Origin: Pseudooceanicola antarcticus
GTDB lineage: Bacteria; Pseudomonadota; Alphaproteobacteria; Rhodobacterales; Rhodobacteraceae
Length of the DNA stretch: 64,000 bases
Direction: 5' to 3'
Assembly (NCBI RefSeq): GCF_900215355.1
Contig: NZ_OBEA01000002.1
Span: 558,001 to 622,000 of the forward strand
In this document: one piece after another, positions 45,293 to 53,372 of the stretch
Layout: every line of letters begins with the position of its first letter
Position numbering within the stretch: the first letter of the stretch is position 1
Notes under the pieces: model-generated
Told to the model about the DNA's origin: nothing
Seen by the model: the letters and a program-made list of their open reading frames with translations, nothing else
Databases searched by the model: none
Translations under genes and position numbers: made by a program

Positions 45293-46504
45293 ATGGCTAA
45301 CAATTGGCTCTGGCGCCTCGGCGCCGTCGGCGGGGCCGGCGCCCTGATCGTGATCGGGGGGCTGGCCTGGAACACCGAGCCGGGGCTGCGCATGCGCGCG
45401 GCCCTGGGTCAGCAACCGGCGCAGATGGCGCTGGTGCTGCGGGATTACCAGGCGGGCGATTTGTCGTCCGCCTTCGCCCGTATCGACCCGCTGCTGCTGG
45501 CCGAACACGAACCGGCGGTGGCGCTGGTCTGTGAACTGCTGTCGCAGCGCCCTGCCTATCCGCCGCAGACCCCGGCCTGCCTGGAGGCGGGCGACCAGCC
45601 GCAGCTCAGGCGGCTGGCGCAGCTGTCGGACCTGGCGGTCTTTGCCCGCCAGTGGGACGTGCTGGCGGGCCTTCTGGACCGGCGCGAAGCGGCGGGGGAT
45701 ACCCGCGTCGCCTTCGAGCGGGCCCGGGCGGCGGCGCTGTCGCGCCCCGAAGCGCCGGACATGGAAGACGTGGTGACGCACCTGCGCGCCTCGGCCCAGG
45801 CCACGGATCCGCGCGGGCAGTACCTGCTGGCGGTCTACCAGCTGGGCCTGGCCGCCGACGGAGAGGCCTCGATCCCCTTTGAGCGCACCCTTGCGACCCT
45901 GCTGACGCAGGAACCTGCAATCGCCCCGGCGGATGCCTATTTCGAACTGGCCAAGCTGATGCAGGCCGGGGCGATCAGCAGCGACCTGGCCTATGCAGAG
46001 GTCCTGCGCCGGGCCGACCAGCTGGGCAATCCCTATGCGGCCGGGCACCTTGCGCAATACCTGATCGCCAACCCCGGCATGGCCCCGGTGGGCGGGCTGG
46101 AGGCCGATGGCTGGATGGCCCGGGCCGCTGCAAAGGGCGATCCGGTGGCGCGCTACAACCTGGCGGTGCAGATGCTGGCAGCCGAGCCCGACGCGGCGGC
46201 GATCAGCGAGGCAGAGGGGCTCTTGCGTGCCTCTGCCGAAACGGGCTTCGCCCCCGCCACGACGCGCCTCGGCGCGCTCTACTGGCGCCGCCCGCAGCTG
46301 GTGGCGGAAGACGCCGACACCGGCCGCCGGCGCGCTGTCGACCTGTGGATCCGCGCCGCCGATCTGGGCGACGCCAATGCCTTCTTCAATCTGGGCGAGG
46401 TGGCCCGGACCCAGGGCGAGATCGAACAGGCGCGGGACTACTACCAGCAGGCGGCCGAACGCGGCAATGCCGGGGCCGTCGAGGCCCTGGGCGCGCTCGA
46501 GTGA
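45293..46504 (+). CDS. Membrane-anchored Sel1/TPR-like repeat protein
   Basis: A 403-residue protein with one N-terminal membrane anchor (LGAVGGAGALIVIGGLAW, residues 9-26) and a periplasmic or cytoplasmic domain made of Sel1-like helical repeats. Clear repeat pieces are AAAKGDPVARYNLAVQML, SAETGFAPATTRLGALYW, AADLGDANAFFNLGEVAR and AAERGNAGAVEALGALE in the C-terminal third. Such repeats bind partner proteins. It lies 34 bp after the autotransporter and 10 bp before the acyltransferase gene, so it may act with them in envelope assembly. That link is inferred from position only. Confidence 0.85.
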   Translation: MANNWLWRLGAVGGAGALIVIGGLAWNTEPGLRMRAALGQQPAQMALVLRDYQAGDLSSAFARIDPLLLAEHEPAVALVCELLSQRPAYPPQTPACLEAGDQPQLRRLAQLSDLAVFARQWDVLAGLLDRREAAGDTRVAFERARAAALSRPEAPDMEDVVTHLRASAQATDPRGQYLLAVYQLGLAADGEASIPFERTLATLLTQEPAIAPADAYFELAKLMQAGAISSDLAYAEVLRRADQLGNPYAAGHLAQYLIANPGMAPVGGLEADGWMARAAAKGDPVARYNLAVQMLAAEPDAAAISEAEGLLRASAETGFAPATTRLGALYWRRPQLVAEDADTGRRRAVDLWIRAADLGDANAFFNLGEVARTQGEIEQARDYYQQAAERGNAGAVEALGALE

Positions 46505-46514
46505 AAGGGCAGGG

Positions 46515-48527
46515 GTGAAACGCTCCCTGTCCATCGACACCTATCGCGGCGTGGGAGTGAGCCTGGTGCTCTGGACCCACGCCGGCCTGCCGGGGGTGCC
46601 CGGATCCTTCATCGCCATCGACGGGTTCTTCGTCATCAGCGGCTACCTCGTGACGCTGTCCTTCCTGCGCCAGCTGGACCGGCTCGAGGGCAATGACCCG
46701 CGCGCGGGCCGCTGGTCGCGCTATGCCCGCGCCGCCCGCCATTTCGCCGAGGCCCGGGTGCGGCGCATCCTGCTGCCGCTGCTCGCAACGCTGCTGTTGA
46801 CCCTGCTGGCGGGCTGGCTGGTACTGCTGCCGGCCGACCTTAACGATCTGGCCGATGCGGCGCTGATGTCGGTTCTGCTGTCGGGCAACCTGCATGCGGC
46901 GGGCGGAGGCGACTATTTCGACGCAGCCTCCAACGCGCGTCCGCTGCTGCACAGCTGGAGTCTGGCGCTGGAAGAGCAGTTCTACCTGATGTCGCTGGCG
47001 CTGATGGCGGTCTTCGCCCTGCTGCGCCGGCCCTGGGCCTTCTGGGTCGTCACCATGGGCGGGCTGCTGGCCTCGCTCACCTGGGCGCAGGCGATGTCCT
47101 CGGATCCGGCGACCCACTCCCAGGCCTACTACCTCTTCTCGACCCGGGTGTGGGAGTTCCTGCTGGGCGTGGCACTTGCCACCCTGGTGACGTGCGGCCA
47201 TCTGGAGGGGCGCCTTGGGCGCTGGCTGTCGGGGGGTCTGGCCTATGCGCTTGGCTGGGCGGTCATGGCGGCATCGATCCTGCTGCTGACGCCGGCCGCG
47301 CCCTCGCCGGGGTTGATCTCGGTTCCTGCGATGCTGGGGGTCTGCCTGATCCTGCTGGGGCAGCCGCGCAGCCGCCTGCTGTCTCAGGGCATGCACCTGC
47401 GGCCCTTCGTGGCGGCGGGGCGCAATGTCTACGGCATCTACCTGGTTCACCTGCCGGTGATCGTCTACCTGGGCTATGCCGCCCCGCCGCTCGGCCCCTG
47501 GTCCGGTGTGGCGGCCTTCGTGCTGTCCTATGCCGTGGCCCTGGCCCTCGGCGCGCTGATCGAGCTGCCCTTCGACCGCTGGCGCCGCCCGCGCTTTCGC
47601 TGGATCCTGCTGGCCGACGGGGTGCTGGTGGCGGTCATCCTCGGCCTCTGCGCGATGATCTGGCAGGGCGGCGGGGTGCCCGAACGGATGCCCGAGGCCG
47701 CTCAGCGCGCCTATCTGGCGAAGTTCCTGCTGAACCCCGAACGCGCCCGCTGCATGGAAGGAGAGCTGACCACCACCGGCTATTCCTGCACCTACGGTCC
47801 GCCATCCGATCGCAAGATGGTGCTGATCGGCGATTCCCATTCCGACATGCTGGCCAGCCCTCTGGCGAAGGCCTTCGCCACCCAGGGTCGGCAGTTGGTG
47901 CACTACTGGTCCGCCGAATGCGCCCCCGTCGGCTCTGCGGTGGCAGAGCTGGGCGCCTTCTCGGCGCGCTGCGCCGGGCTGGCAACCGAGGCCCATGCCC
48001 AACTTGCGCGGATGCCGGGGGTCGAGGGGGTGATCTATGCCGTGCTCTGGCCCTGGTATCTGGGCTACGGGCCGCAAGAGCTGCCGCGCCACCTTGTCGA
48101 GAGCCGCGGAGCGCCCGTGGGCTCTGTCGATCCCGCCACCTACCGCGCTGGACTGATGGCCCAGTTCCGCCGGACGGTCGAGGGGCTGACGGCGCAGGGC
48201 CTGCACGTCTACATCGTCAGCCCGGTGCCAATCCATGGCCTTCCCCTGCCCGAAGAGGCGGCGTTGAACCTCTGGTATCGTCCCGAGGGCTGGCGCGCCA
48301 ATTTGCAGGACCTGACCCGCGCTGACTACGATGCGCAGGGCGAGATGTTCCGACAGATGGTTGGGGCCTTCGCAGGGCGCGCCGATGTGACGGTTCTGGA
48401 CAGCGCGGGCGTTCTCTGCCCGGGGGAGCGCTGCGAGGTCTGGGGCGAGGGTTCACCGCTCTACTACGATGACAACCACCTGAACGAGCTGGGCGCCTCG
48501 GCTCTGGTGCAGAGCTGGTTCAAGTGA
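46515..48527 (+). CDS. Acyltransferase-3/SGNH-domain O-acyltransferase (OafA-like)
   Basis: A 670-residue membrane enzyme. The N-terminal acyltransferase-3 domain has the opening IDTYRGVGVSLVLWTHAGLP, with the functional Arg and His, and IDGFFVISGYLVT. About ten membrane helices follow, including SLALEEQFYL. The C-terminal SGNH domain (from about residue 435) has GDSH with the serine nucleophile and the catalytic pair in YDDNHLNELG. Such proteins acetylate O-antigen, peptidoglycan or exopolysaccharide in the periplasm. The start is GTG at 46515, just after the Sel1 gene; a longer in-frame extension lies within that gene and is rejected. The acceptor is unknown: LPS, or a glycan attached to the adhesin, are possible. 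Confidence 0.9.
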   Translation: MKRSLSIDTYRGVGVSLVLWTHAGLPGVPGSFIAIDGFFVISGYLVTLSFLRQLDRLEGNDPRAGRWSRYARAARHFAEARVRRILLPLLATLLLTLLAGWLVLLPADLNDLADAALMSVLLSGNLHAAGGGDYFDAASNARPLLHSWSLALEEQFYLMSLALMAVFALLRRPWAFWVVTMGGLLASLTWAQAMSSDPATHSQAYYLFSTRVWEFLLGVALATLVTCGHLEGRLGRWLSGGLAYALGWAVMAASILLLTPAAPSPGLISVPAMLGVCLILLGQPRSRLLSQGMHLRPFVAAGRNVYGIYLVHLPVIVYLGYAAPPLGPWSGVAAFVLSYAVALALGALIELPFDRWRRPRFRWILLADGVLVAVILGLCAMIWQGGGVPERMPEAAQRAYLAKFLLNPERARCMEGELTTTGYSCTYGPPSDRKMVLIGDSHSDMLASPLAKAFATQGRQLVHYWSAECAPVGSAVAELGAFSARCAGLATEAHAQLARMPGVEGVIYAVLWPWYLGYGPQELPRHLVESRGAPVGSVDPATYRAGLMAQFRRTVEGLTAQGLHVYIVSPVPIHGLPLPEEAALNLWYRPEGWRANLQDLTRADYDAQGEMFRQMVGAFAGRADVTVLDSAGVLCPGERCEVWGEGSPLYYDDNHLNELGASALVQSWFK

Positions 48528-49111
48528 GCCACTGCCCGCTGCCTGGGGAGCTTGCAGGGCAATCTTGGTTAAGCGGTCTCCGAGCTCAAGGCCCATTGAT
48601 GGCTTTGCAGTTTCATGGTCCAGCGCTTCGGGAGATGAGTGAGCGGAGGCGCGTCGCTACCCTTTTGACGAGTGATGCCAAGGTGACGCGTCTGAAGTGC
48701 TGTCTTCCGAAGTCCCGTGGCAAGCCTGGCGCCGCCTGCTGTGCTGTCGTTCTGACCGGTCCGGCTGGCAGGAGCGGAGCGTGCCGAACTCCCAGTGAGA
48801 TGTGCATGCCTAGCCTCTTGCCGGAAGGCGATCGGAGAATTGGGTCCCGACGAGGTTGAAACCGAAGCAATAGCGCCTGGACATCCAACCAGCCGACTTT
48901 TTGCAACTTCGGCATCTAGGCCCTTGAGCAGTCGGTAGTCGGCGTTGCCCTTCCGGGGGCGCTCCCTGGTGCTGCGGTCCAATGCGAAGCTGGGCGAGGC
49001 AATTAGGGGTATGCTCTTGGGGCCACTGAACCTGCCATACGTGCTTTCGGTTGTACAAACTGGGAACACGGGCCCTTTGGGAGCAGGTTAATCCGGGGGG
49101 CTACGGTCCAC
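48528..49111. other. Noncoding or decayed region, no gene supported
   Basis: About 580 bp without a convincing gene. Short minus-strand open frames (for example about 48613-48915 and 48569-49069) have no recognisable domain and overlap each other. The composition is less GC-rich than its surroundings, as is common at the edge of an island. I found no third copy of the tRNA-Cys repeat. Confidence 0.5.
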
Positions 49112-49149
49112 ACAAACCGAGGCCGCGAGGTGTCCCCGGCGGCCTCGGT
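49112..49149 (-). terminator. Rho-independent terminator of the aconitase X operon
   Basis: A perfect 11-bp stem (ACCGAGGCCGC 49116-49126 with GCGGCCTCGGT 49139-49149) is followed on the minus strand by TTTGTGT. It lies 27 bp after the small-subunit stop. Confidence 0.85.
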
Positions 49150-49175
49150 CCAGTAGCGATGCGTGGTGCCAGGGC

Positions 49176-49610
49176 CTAGCCTTCAGCCCGATGCTTGATC
49201 ACCACCTCACCGGCGTCTGCGTCGACCGAGACGATGTCTCCGGTGCGGATGGTGTCGAAGACATCCTGGTCGAAATCCGTCATCGAGGGCACGCGGGTCA
49301 CCACGGCGCCCAGGGCCATCTTCGTCGTCATCCGGGTGAAGAGCATGGCAGCAGGGGCCACGCCGTTGATCCGGGTCATGTGGAAGAAGGCTGACCAGCC
49401 GGAAGAGCCCTTGGCGCCCGGAAAAACCAGGATCTTGCCCGCAAAGCTCTGCCCGACCAGCTCGTGCCGGCGCTCGATGATCGAGCCGTCGCGTTCATTG
49501 ATCCCGCCCCAGCCGGAAATCGTCTGGGTGGTGACAAGGGCCTCGCCCTCGGCCCGGCCCGAGACCACGCCGCGACCTCGGATCAGCCGGGGTGTTGTCA
49601 GTGCTTCCAT
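49176..49610 (-). CDS. Aconitase X swivel-domain (small) subunit
   Basis: A 144-residue protein matching the separate swivel domain of aconitase X (AcnX/DUF126 type). Typical features are GRGVVSGRAEGEALV near the N-terminus, FPGAKGSSGWSAFFHMTRING (with the catalytic-type serine loop), PAAMLFTRMTTKMALGAVVT and the end GDIVSVDADAGEVVI. It works only with the large subunit, whose stop overlaps its ATG (TGATG). Bacterial aconitase X enzymes characterised so far dehydrate cis-3-hydroxy-L-proline; the archaeal form acts on mevalonate 5-phosphate. Confidence 0.9.
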   Translation of the reverse strand: MEALTTPRLIRGRGVVSGRAEGEALVTTQTISGWGGINERDGSIIERRHELVGQSFAGKILVFPGAKGSSGWSAFFHMTRINGVAPAAMLFTRMTTKMALGAVVTRVPSMTDFDQDVFDTIRTGDIVSVDADAGEVVIKHRAEG

Positions 49611-50881
49611 CAGAAATCCCCTTTCCAGGTGCCGGTCAGACCGGCTTCGATGCAGGCTTCCAGGCTGCCGAACCAGCCCTGTACCTTGGCGATGGCGGGC
49701 AGGTAGTGGGCCTGCTTGGCGCTGTCGGTGGCGATGACGCGCACGCCCTCGGGCAGGCGGCGAGAGATCGCGGGGCAGGTGTCGGACATGACCTTGCCAC
49801 CTGCCGCCTCGATCCGTGCCACGTAGCCCGAGCGTTCGGCCACCGTGCGGATGGCGCGCGGGGTATGCACCCAAAGCGCCACGTCGGGGTGCAGCCGCTT
49901 GCCGTCCAGCAGATGCGCGATGCGCCCGACCTGCTCGATGGAGTTGTGCGGGCAGCCCAGCATGATGAAATCGACCTTGCGATCCTCGGCGCTCTGCAGC
50001 GTGTCGTACATCTTCTTGCGCGCGGCGGCGTCGTAGACGTGGAAGTCCTCGGCGCGGCTGGTGCCGAAAGCCTCGTCGGCGATGCGCGCCTCGGGGGTGT
50101 GGCCGGGAATGTGGTACATCTCGACCCCGCCAGAGGACGCCGCCGCCGCGCCGAAGTGCTTCAGCTTAACCAGGTCGACGCCCGCAAGGTCGCCCTCGAG
50201 CACGGGGATGTTCTCTTCCACCATCTCGCCGGTGAAATAGCCCAGAAGCCCCCAGTCCAGCATCGAGCGCACGGGCACGTCGACGCGGATATGGCGGTTG
50301 CCGTAGCGGTTCTCGGTCAGGTGGTAGCCCCAGTAGGGGATACGCCCGGTCAGCGCGGCGGCGCCGGTGCTTTCCTTGCCTTCCACGTTGGTGCGCCCGC
50401 CGAGCGCGCCGTTGCAGTAGATCACCGCAGAGCTTTCCATCCAGGCGCAGTGCTCACCGAAGGTGGGCACGTTGCCGACCTGGTAGGGGGTGCAGGTGGC
50501 CATCAGATTGACGCCGCGCTTGCCCACGAAGGCCTCACTGTCGCGCTGCATCTGGACCATCTGCGGATCGGCGCCCTGCAGCGCCCAGTTCTGGTCGTCG
50601 ATGCCGGTGATCAGCTGGCAGGTGCGCGCCGCCATCTGCGGGATCTCGACCGTCTTGTCGCTGTCGAGGTTCAGCTTGGAGAAGACCTCGGCCATGCCGT
50701 TCTCGGCGATCTTGCGGACAGAGGGGGTGGAGGCGTTGAAGGCGCCTGCCACGTTGTCGGTTTCCACCAGGCGCTCTGCGCCAAGCGCATTGCCGTAGCG
50801 GATCAGCAGGTCCATGGCGGCGGCGACGGCTTCGCCGCCCTCGCCATCACGCATGGCCTTCTCTGTATCGGTAAGTTGCAT
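49610..50881 (-). CDS. Aconitase X catalytic (large) subunit
   Basis: A 423-residue hydro-lyase subunit of the aconitase X family. It opens MQLTDTEKAMRDGEGGEAV. The cysteines in LMATCTPYQVG, FIMLGCPHNSIEQ and MSDTCPAIS are in the places expected for iron-sulfur or metal ligands. ESSAVIYCNGALGGRTNVEG is also family-typical. The start is set by a perfect GGAGG seven bases before the ATG. The split two-gene form is one of the known bacterial arrangements. No pyrroline-2-carboxylate reductase lies nearby, so the usual hydroxyproline route is not proven; the neighbours (flavoprotein, TRAP importer, IlvD/Edd) suggest a hydroxylated organic acid or an unusual hydroxyproline route. Confidence 0.92.
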   Translation of the reverse strand: MQLTDTEKAMRDGEGGEAVAAAMDLLIRYGNALGAERLVETDNVAGAFNASTPSVRKIAENGMAEVFSKLNLDSDKTVEIPQMAARTCQLITGIDDQNWALQGADPQMVQMQRDSEAFVGKRGVNLMATCTPYQVGNVPTFGEHCAWMESSAVIYCNGALGGRTNVEGKESTGAAALTGRIPYWGYHLTENRYGNRHIRVDVPVRSMLDWGLLGYFTGEMVEENIPVLEGDLAGVDLVKLKHFGAAAASSGGVEMYHIPGHTPEARIADEAFGTSRAEDFHVYDAAARKKMYDTLQSAEDRKVDFIMLGCPHNSIEQVGRIAHLLDGKRLHPDVALWVHTPRAIRTVAERSGYVARIEAAGGKVMSDTCPAISRRLPEGVRVIATDSAKQAHYLPAIAKVQGWFGSLEACIEAGLTGTWKGDF

Positions 50882-50901
50882 AATTCCTCCTGCGCTCCGG
50901 C

Positions 50902-52248
50902 TCACGAATTGGTGGCGACCGAGGCCAGTTCCTTCTCGTCCCAGCGGTAGTGCTGGCGCTCGACGTTATCGGACACGCGGGCGCGCATGGCGTCCATGTC
51001 AATCTGGTGGGTGCTGCCGGTTCCGGCGAGGTCCAGCGCATGGGCTGCGGCCATGCCCATGGCGATGCAGGGGCCCATGACCCGGACCGAGGAGAGCGCG
51101 GCGCTGTCGGCGTCGATGCAGCGCCCGGCGGCGACCACGTTGTGGCAGGCCTCGGGCACCAGGCTGCCAAGCGGCACGTAGTGCACGTGGTCCTTGTCGA
51201 AGACGATCCAGTGGTGGCCGTCGTCATGGTCGTGCAGCTCGATCGGCCAGGCGGTGCGGCCGATGGCGTCGTCGAACTTCTTGCTTTCGCGGATCTCCTC
51301 GACGGTCAGGTGGTGGCGGCCCTTGATCCAGCGGGTCTGGCGGATGCCCGGCAGCCCGAAGGAGCGGATGCGGGCCTCGCCGAAGCACTCGGGGAACTCG
51401 GCGCGCAGGAAGTCCACCGCGCGCATGGCCTGGTCCTTGCCGTCGAGGGCGGCGGCAGAGGCGGCGACGGGCTCCAGCGGGGTCTCGACGTGGGTCATGT
51501 TCATGGCGGCGATGCCGCGACCGGGAATGGTGAAGCCCAGCCCCTCACGGCGGCGCAGCCCGTATTGGTCGCCCACCTCCTTCATCCGCGCGCCGATCAG
51601 GTCGCGCGAGGGCTGGACGTCTTCCTTGATGTTCTCCATCACCACCATCTGGGTGCCGAAGACGCCGTTCTGATCCGGCTCGCGACAGTCGAAGCCCGAT
51701 TGCCAGACCAGCGCCGCATCGCCCGAGGCGTCGACCCAGCCGTTGGCGTCCACGTCCAGCGCACCATAGCGGGTCAGGAAATGGCCACGGGTCACGCGGC
51801 CGCCTTCGACCTCGGTGCCGTTCAGCATGGCGCCCAGCACCACGGTGATGCCGGCGGCCAGGATGCTTTCCTCGACCCAGCGACCAAGCGCCACCTCGTC
51901 GTAGTAGACCACGGTGGTGTTGGGGCCGTGCCGGTAGAAGATGCCCTTGTCCTGGGCCTCCAGGTAGCCCAGCAGGTCATCGGCGATGCCATGGGTGAAC
52001 TGATAGCCATGGGTGCCATTGGAAAAGAGCCCGCAGAAGGTGGCGATGATCGAGTTCACGGCCTGTCCGCCAAGAGCGGGCTGGCTGTCGACCAGCACCA
52101 CCTTGCGGCCCAGTTTCGCGGCCTCCAGCGCGGCAGTAACGCCCGAGATCCCGGCACCGACGACGCAGATATCCGCGGTCAGCCGGTCGACGGGACGTCC
52201 CGCATCACGGCGGACGATCCGGGTAGCCGTGTTGAATTGGTCGCTCAT
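50902..52248 (-). CDS. FAD-dependent oxidoreductase, PF12831 (FAD_oxidored) type
   Basis: A 448-residue flavoprotein. The dinucleotide-binding start is DICVVGAGISGVTAALEAA (about residues 24-42), then VLVDSQPALGGQAVNSI. A motif DANGWVDASGDAAL lies near residue 170, and the second FAD loop near the end reads VVAAGRCIDADSAALSSVRV. It shares the layout of FAD_oxidored proteins, often found as accessory enzymes in sugar-acid or hydroxyproline catabolism; their reactions are mostly unknown. The ATG at 52248 has GGAGGAG upstream. It is first in the operon with the two aconitase X genes (20-bp gap) and divergent from the LysR gene. Confidence 0.88.
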   Translation of the reverse strand: MSDQFNTATRIVRRDAGRPVDRLTADICVVGAGISGVTAALEAAKLGRKVVLVDSQPALGGQAVNSIIATFCGLFSNGTHGYQFTHGIADDLLGYLEAQDKGIFYRHGPNTTVVYYDEVALGRWVEESILAAGITVVLGAMLNGTEVEGGRVTRGHFLTRYGALDVDANGWVDASGDAALVWQSGFDCREPDQNGVFGTQMVVMENIKEDVQPSRDLIGARMKEVGDQYGLRRREGLGFTIPGRGIAAMNMTHVETPLEPVAASAAALDGKDQAMRAVDFLRAEFPECFGEARIRSFGLPGIRQTRWIKGRHHLTVEEIRESKKFDDAIGRTAWPIELHDHDDGHHWIVFDKDHVHYVPLGSLVPEACHNVVAAGRCIDADSAALSSVRVMGPCIAMGMAAAHALDLAGTGSTHQIDMDAMRARVSDNVERQHYRWDEKELASVATNS

Positions 52249-52327
52249 TGCGATGCTCCTCCCTTTGAATTCGGGTGGAAGGTCGCACCCCTTTACCATC
52301 GGAAACAGAACAGATTTACGCCTTTAC

Positions 52328-52346
52328 CTTTTGCGCATCGCGAAAG
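52328..52346. promoter_or_regulatory. LysR-type operator candidate
   Basis: CTTTTGCG and CGCGAAAG form an inverted repeat (one mismatch) around CAT, in the divergent gap between the flavoprotein and lysR genes and 28 bp before the lysR start. This is where LysR regulators usually bind. Confidence 0.45.
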
Positions 52347-52373
52347 ACATTCGGGTCAGGGAGAGGAGACCCA

Positions 52374-53372
52374 ATGGATACCATCGACAACATGCGCGCC
52401 TTCCTGGCGGTTGTGCGCGCCGGCAGTTTCTCGGCTGCGGCCCGCAATCTCGACACCGTGCCCTCGGTGATCTCGAAGAAGGTGAACAGGCTTGAGGACC
52501 AGATCGGCGCGCCCTTGTTCATCCGCTCGACCCGCAAGCTTGAGCTGACAGAGACCGGAGAGCAGGTCCATCCGCGTTTCCTGGCGATCGTGGCCGATGT
52601 CACCGACGCCTTCGCCGATCTGCGCGCCCATGGCACGCCCATGGCCGGGACGTTGCGCATCAAGTGCCCGACGACGCTCTGCGTTCTGCACTTCGGACGC
52701 ATCATCACCGAGTTCCAGGCCGAGCATCCCGAGGCGCGCATCGACCTGGTGCTGATGGATCGCTCGGTCAACCCGCTGGAAGAGGGGTTCGATATCGCCA
52801 TCGGGGCGATCCCCACCTCCTATCCCAACGTCGAGGCGACGCCGCTCTGCCCCTATCCGCGGGTGACGGTGGCCTCGCCGGGTTATCTTGAGCGGGCAGG
52901 GGAGCTGAGCCATCCGCGTCACCTGCTGAACCACGAATGCCTGACCTTCCATCCCATCGGCTCGAACTGGGTGTTCGAGGGACGGCAGGGGCCGGTCAGT
53001 GTCGAGATCAACCCGCATTTCTCGGTCAATGACAGCCAGGTGCTGGTGGAGGCGGCGCTGGCGGATCTGGGCGTGGCGGTGGTGGCAGACTACCTGGCCC
53101 GGCCCCATGTGGCGCGCGGAGAGCTCTGCCGCGTGCTTGAGGATTACGCCATTCCGGATCTCTGGGTGTCGGCCTGGGTGCCGGTGTCGCGGGCGCAGGA
53201 TCGCCTGGTGGTGGCGATGTGCGACTGGTTGCGCAAGTCCGTGCAGCCCGTTGCGCCCTGGGATCGCGGCCCGGCGGGGGAGGGGGCGGCCACTGATGCA
53301 GCCGCCCCGCTTCTTACATCCCGTTCGGCAGGAAGAGCGAAATCTGCGGGAAGACCACCAGAAGGAACATGA
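52374..53372 (+). CDS. LysR-family transcriptional regulator
   Basis: A 332-residue regulator. The helix-turn-helix is residues about 3-60 (MRAFLAVVRAGSFSAAARNL, SKKVNRLEDQIGAPLFIR). The effector domain begins near residue 90 (GTLRIKCPTTLC), with EGFDIAIGAIP in the hinge region. The ATG at 52374 has GAGAGGAGA upstream. It is divergent from the flavoprotein-aconitase X operon, its likely target. Its 3' end overlaps the convergent TRAP dctM gene by 59 bp. A C-terminal Ala/Arg-rich extension is present. Confidence 0.9.
   Translation: MDTIDNMRAFLAVVRAGSFSAAARNLDTVPSVISKKVNRLEDQIGAPLFIRSTRKLELTETGEQVHPRFLAIVADVTDAFADLRAHGTPMAGTLRIKCPTTLCVLHFGRIITEFQAEHPEARIDLVLMDRSVNPLEEGFDIAIGAIPTSYPNVEATPLCPYPRVTVASPGYLERAGELSHPRHLLNHECLTFHPIGSNWVFEGRQGPVSVEINPHFSVNDSQVLVEAALADLGVAVVADYLARPHVARGELCRVLEDYAIPDLWVSAWVPVSRAQDRLVVAMCDWLRKSVQPVAPWDRGPAGEGAATDAAAPLLTSRSAGRAKSAGRPPEGT

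Noticed and set aside
37108-45393. A 2,761-codon open frame on the minus strand opposite the autotransporter
   Set aside because: It is the reverse complement of a GC-rich, repeat-built gene; no domain or initiation site supports it, and its predicted protein is compositionally absurd (Val/Gly/His/Arg-rich).
45236-48236. Minus-strand open frames opposite the Sel1 and acyltransferase genes
   Set aside because: They are antisense to genes with clear domain motifs.
48569-49069. Minus-strand open frames as a transposase gene
   Set aside because: No DDE or helix-turn-helix motif is visible and there are no terminal inverted repeats.
52275-52373. A 33-residue N-terminal extension of the LysR regulator
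   Set aside because: It would run through the proposed operator, and a strong ribosome site precedes the later ATG.
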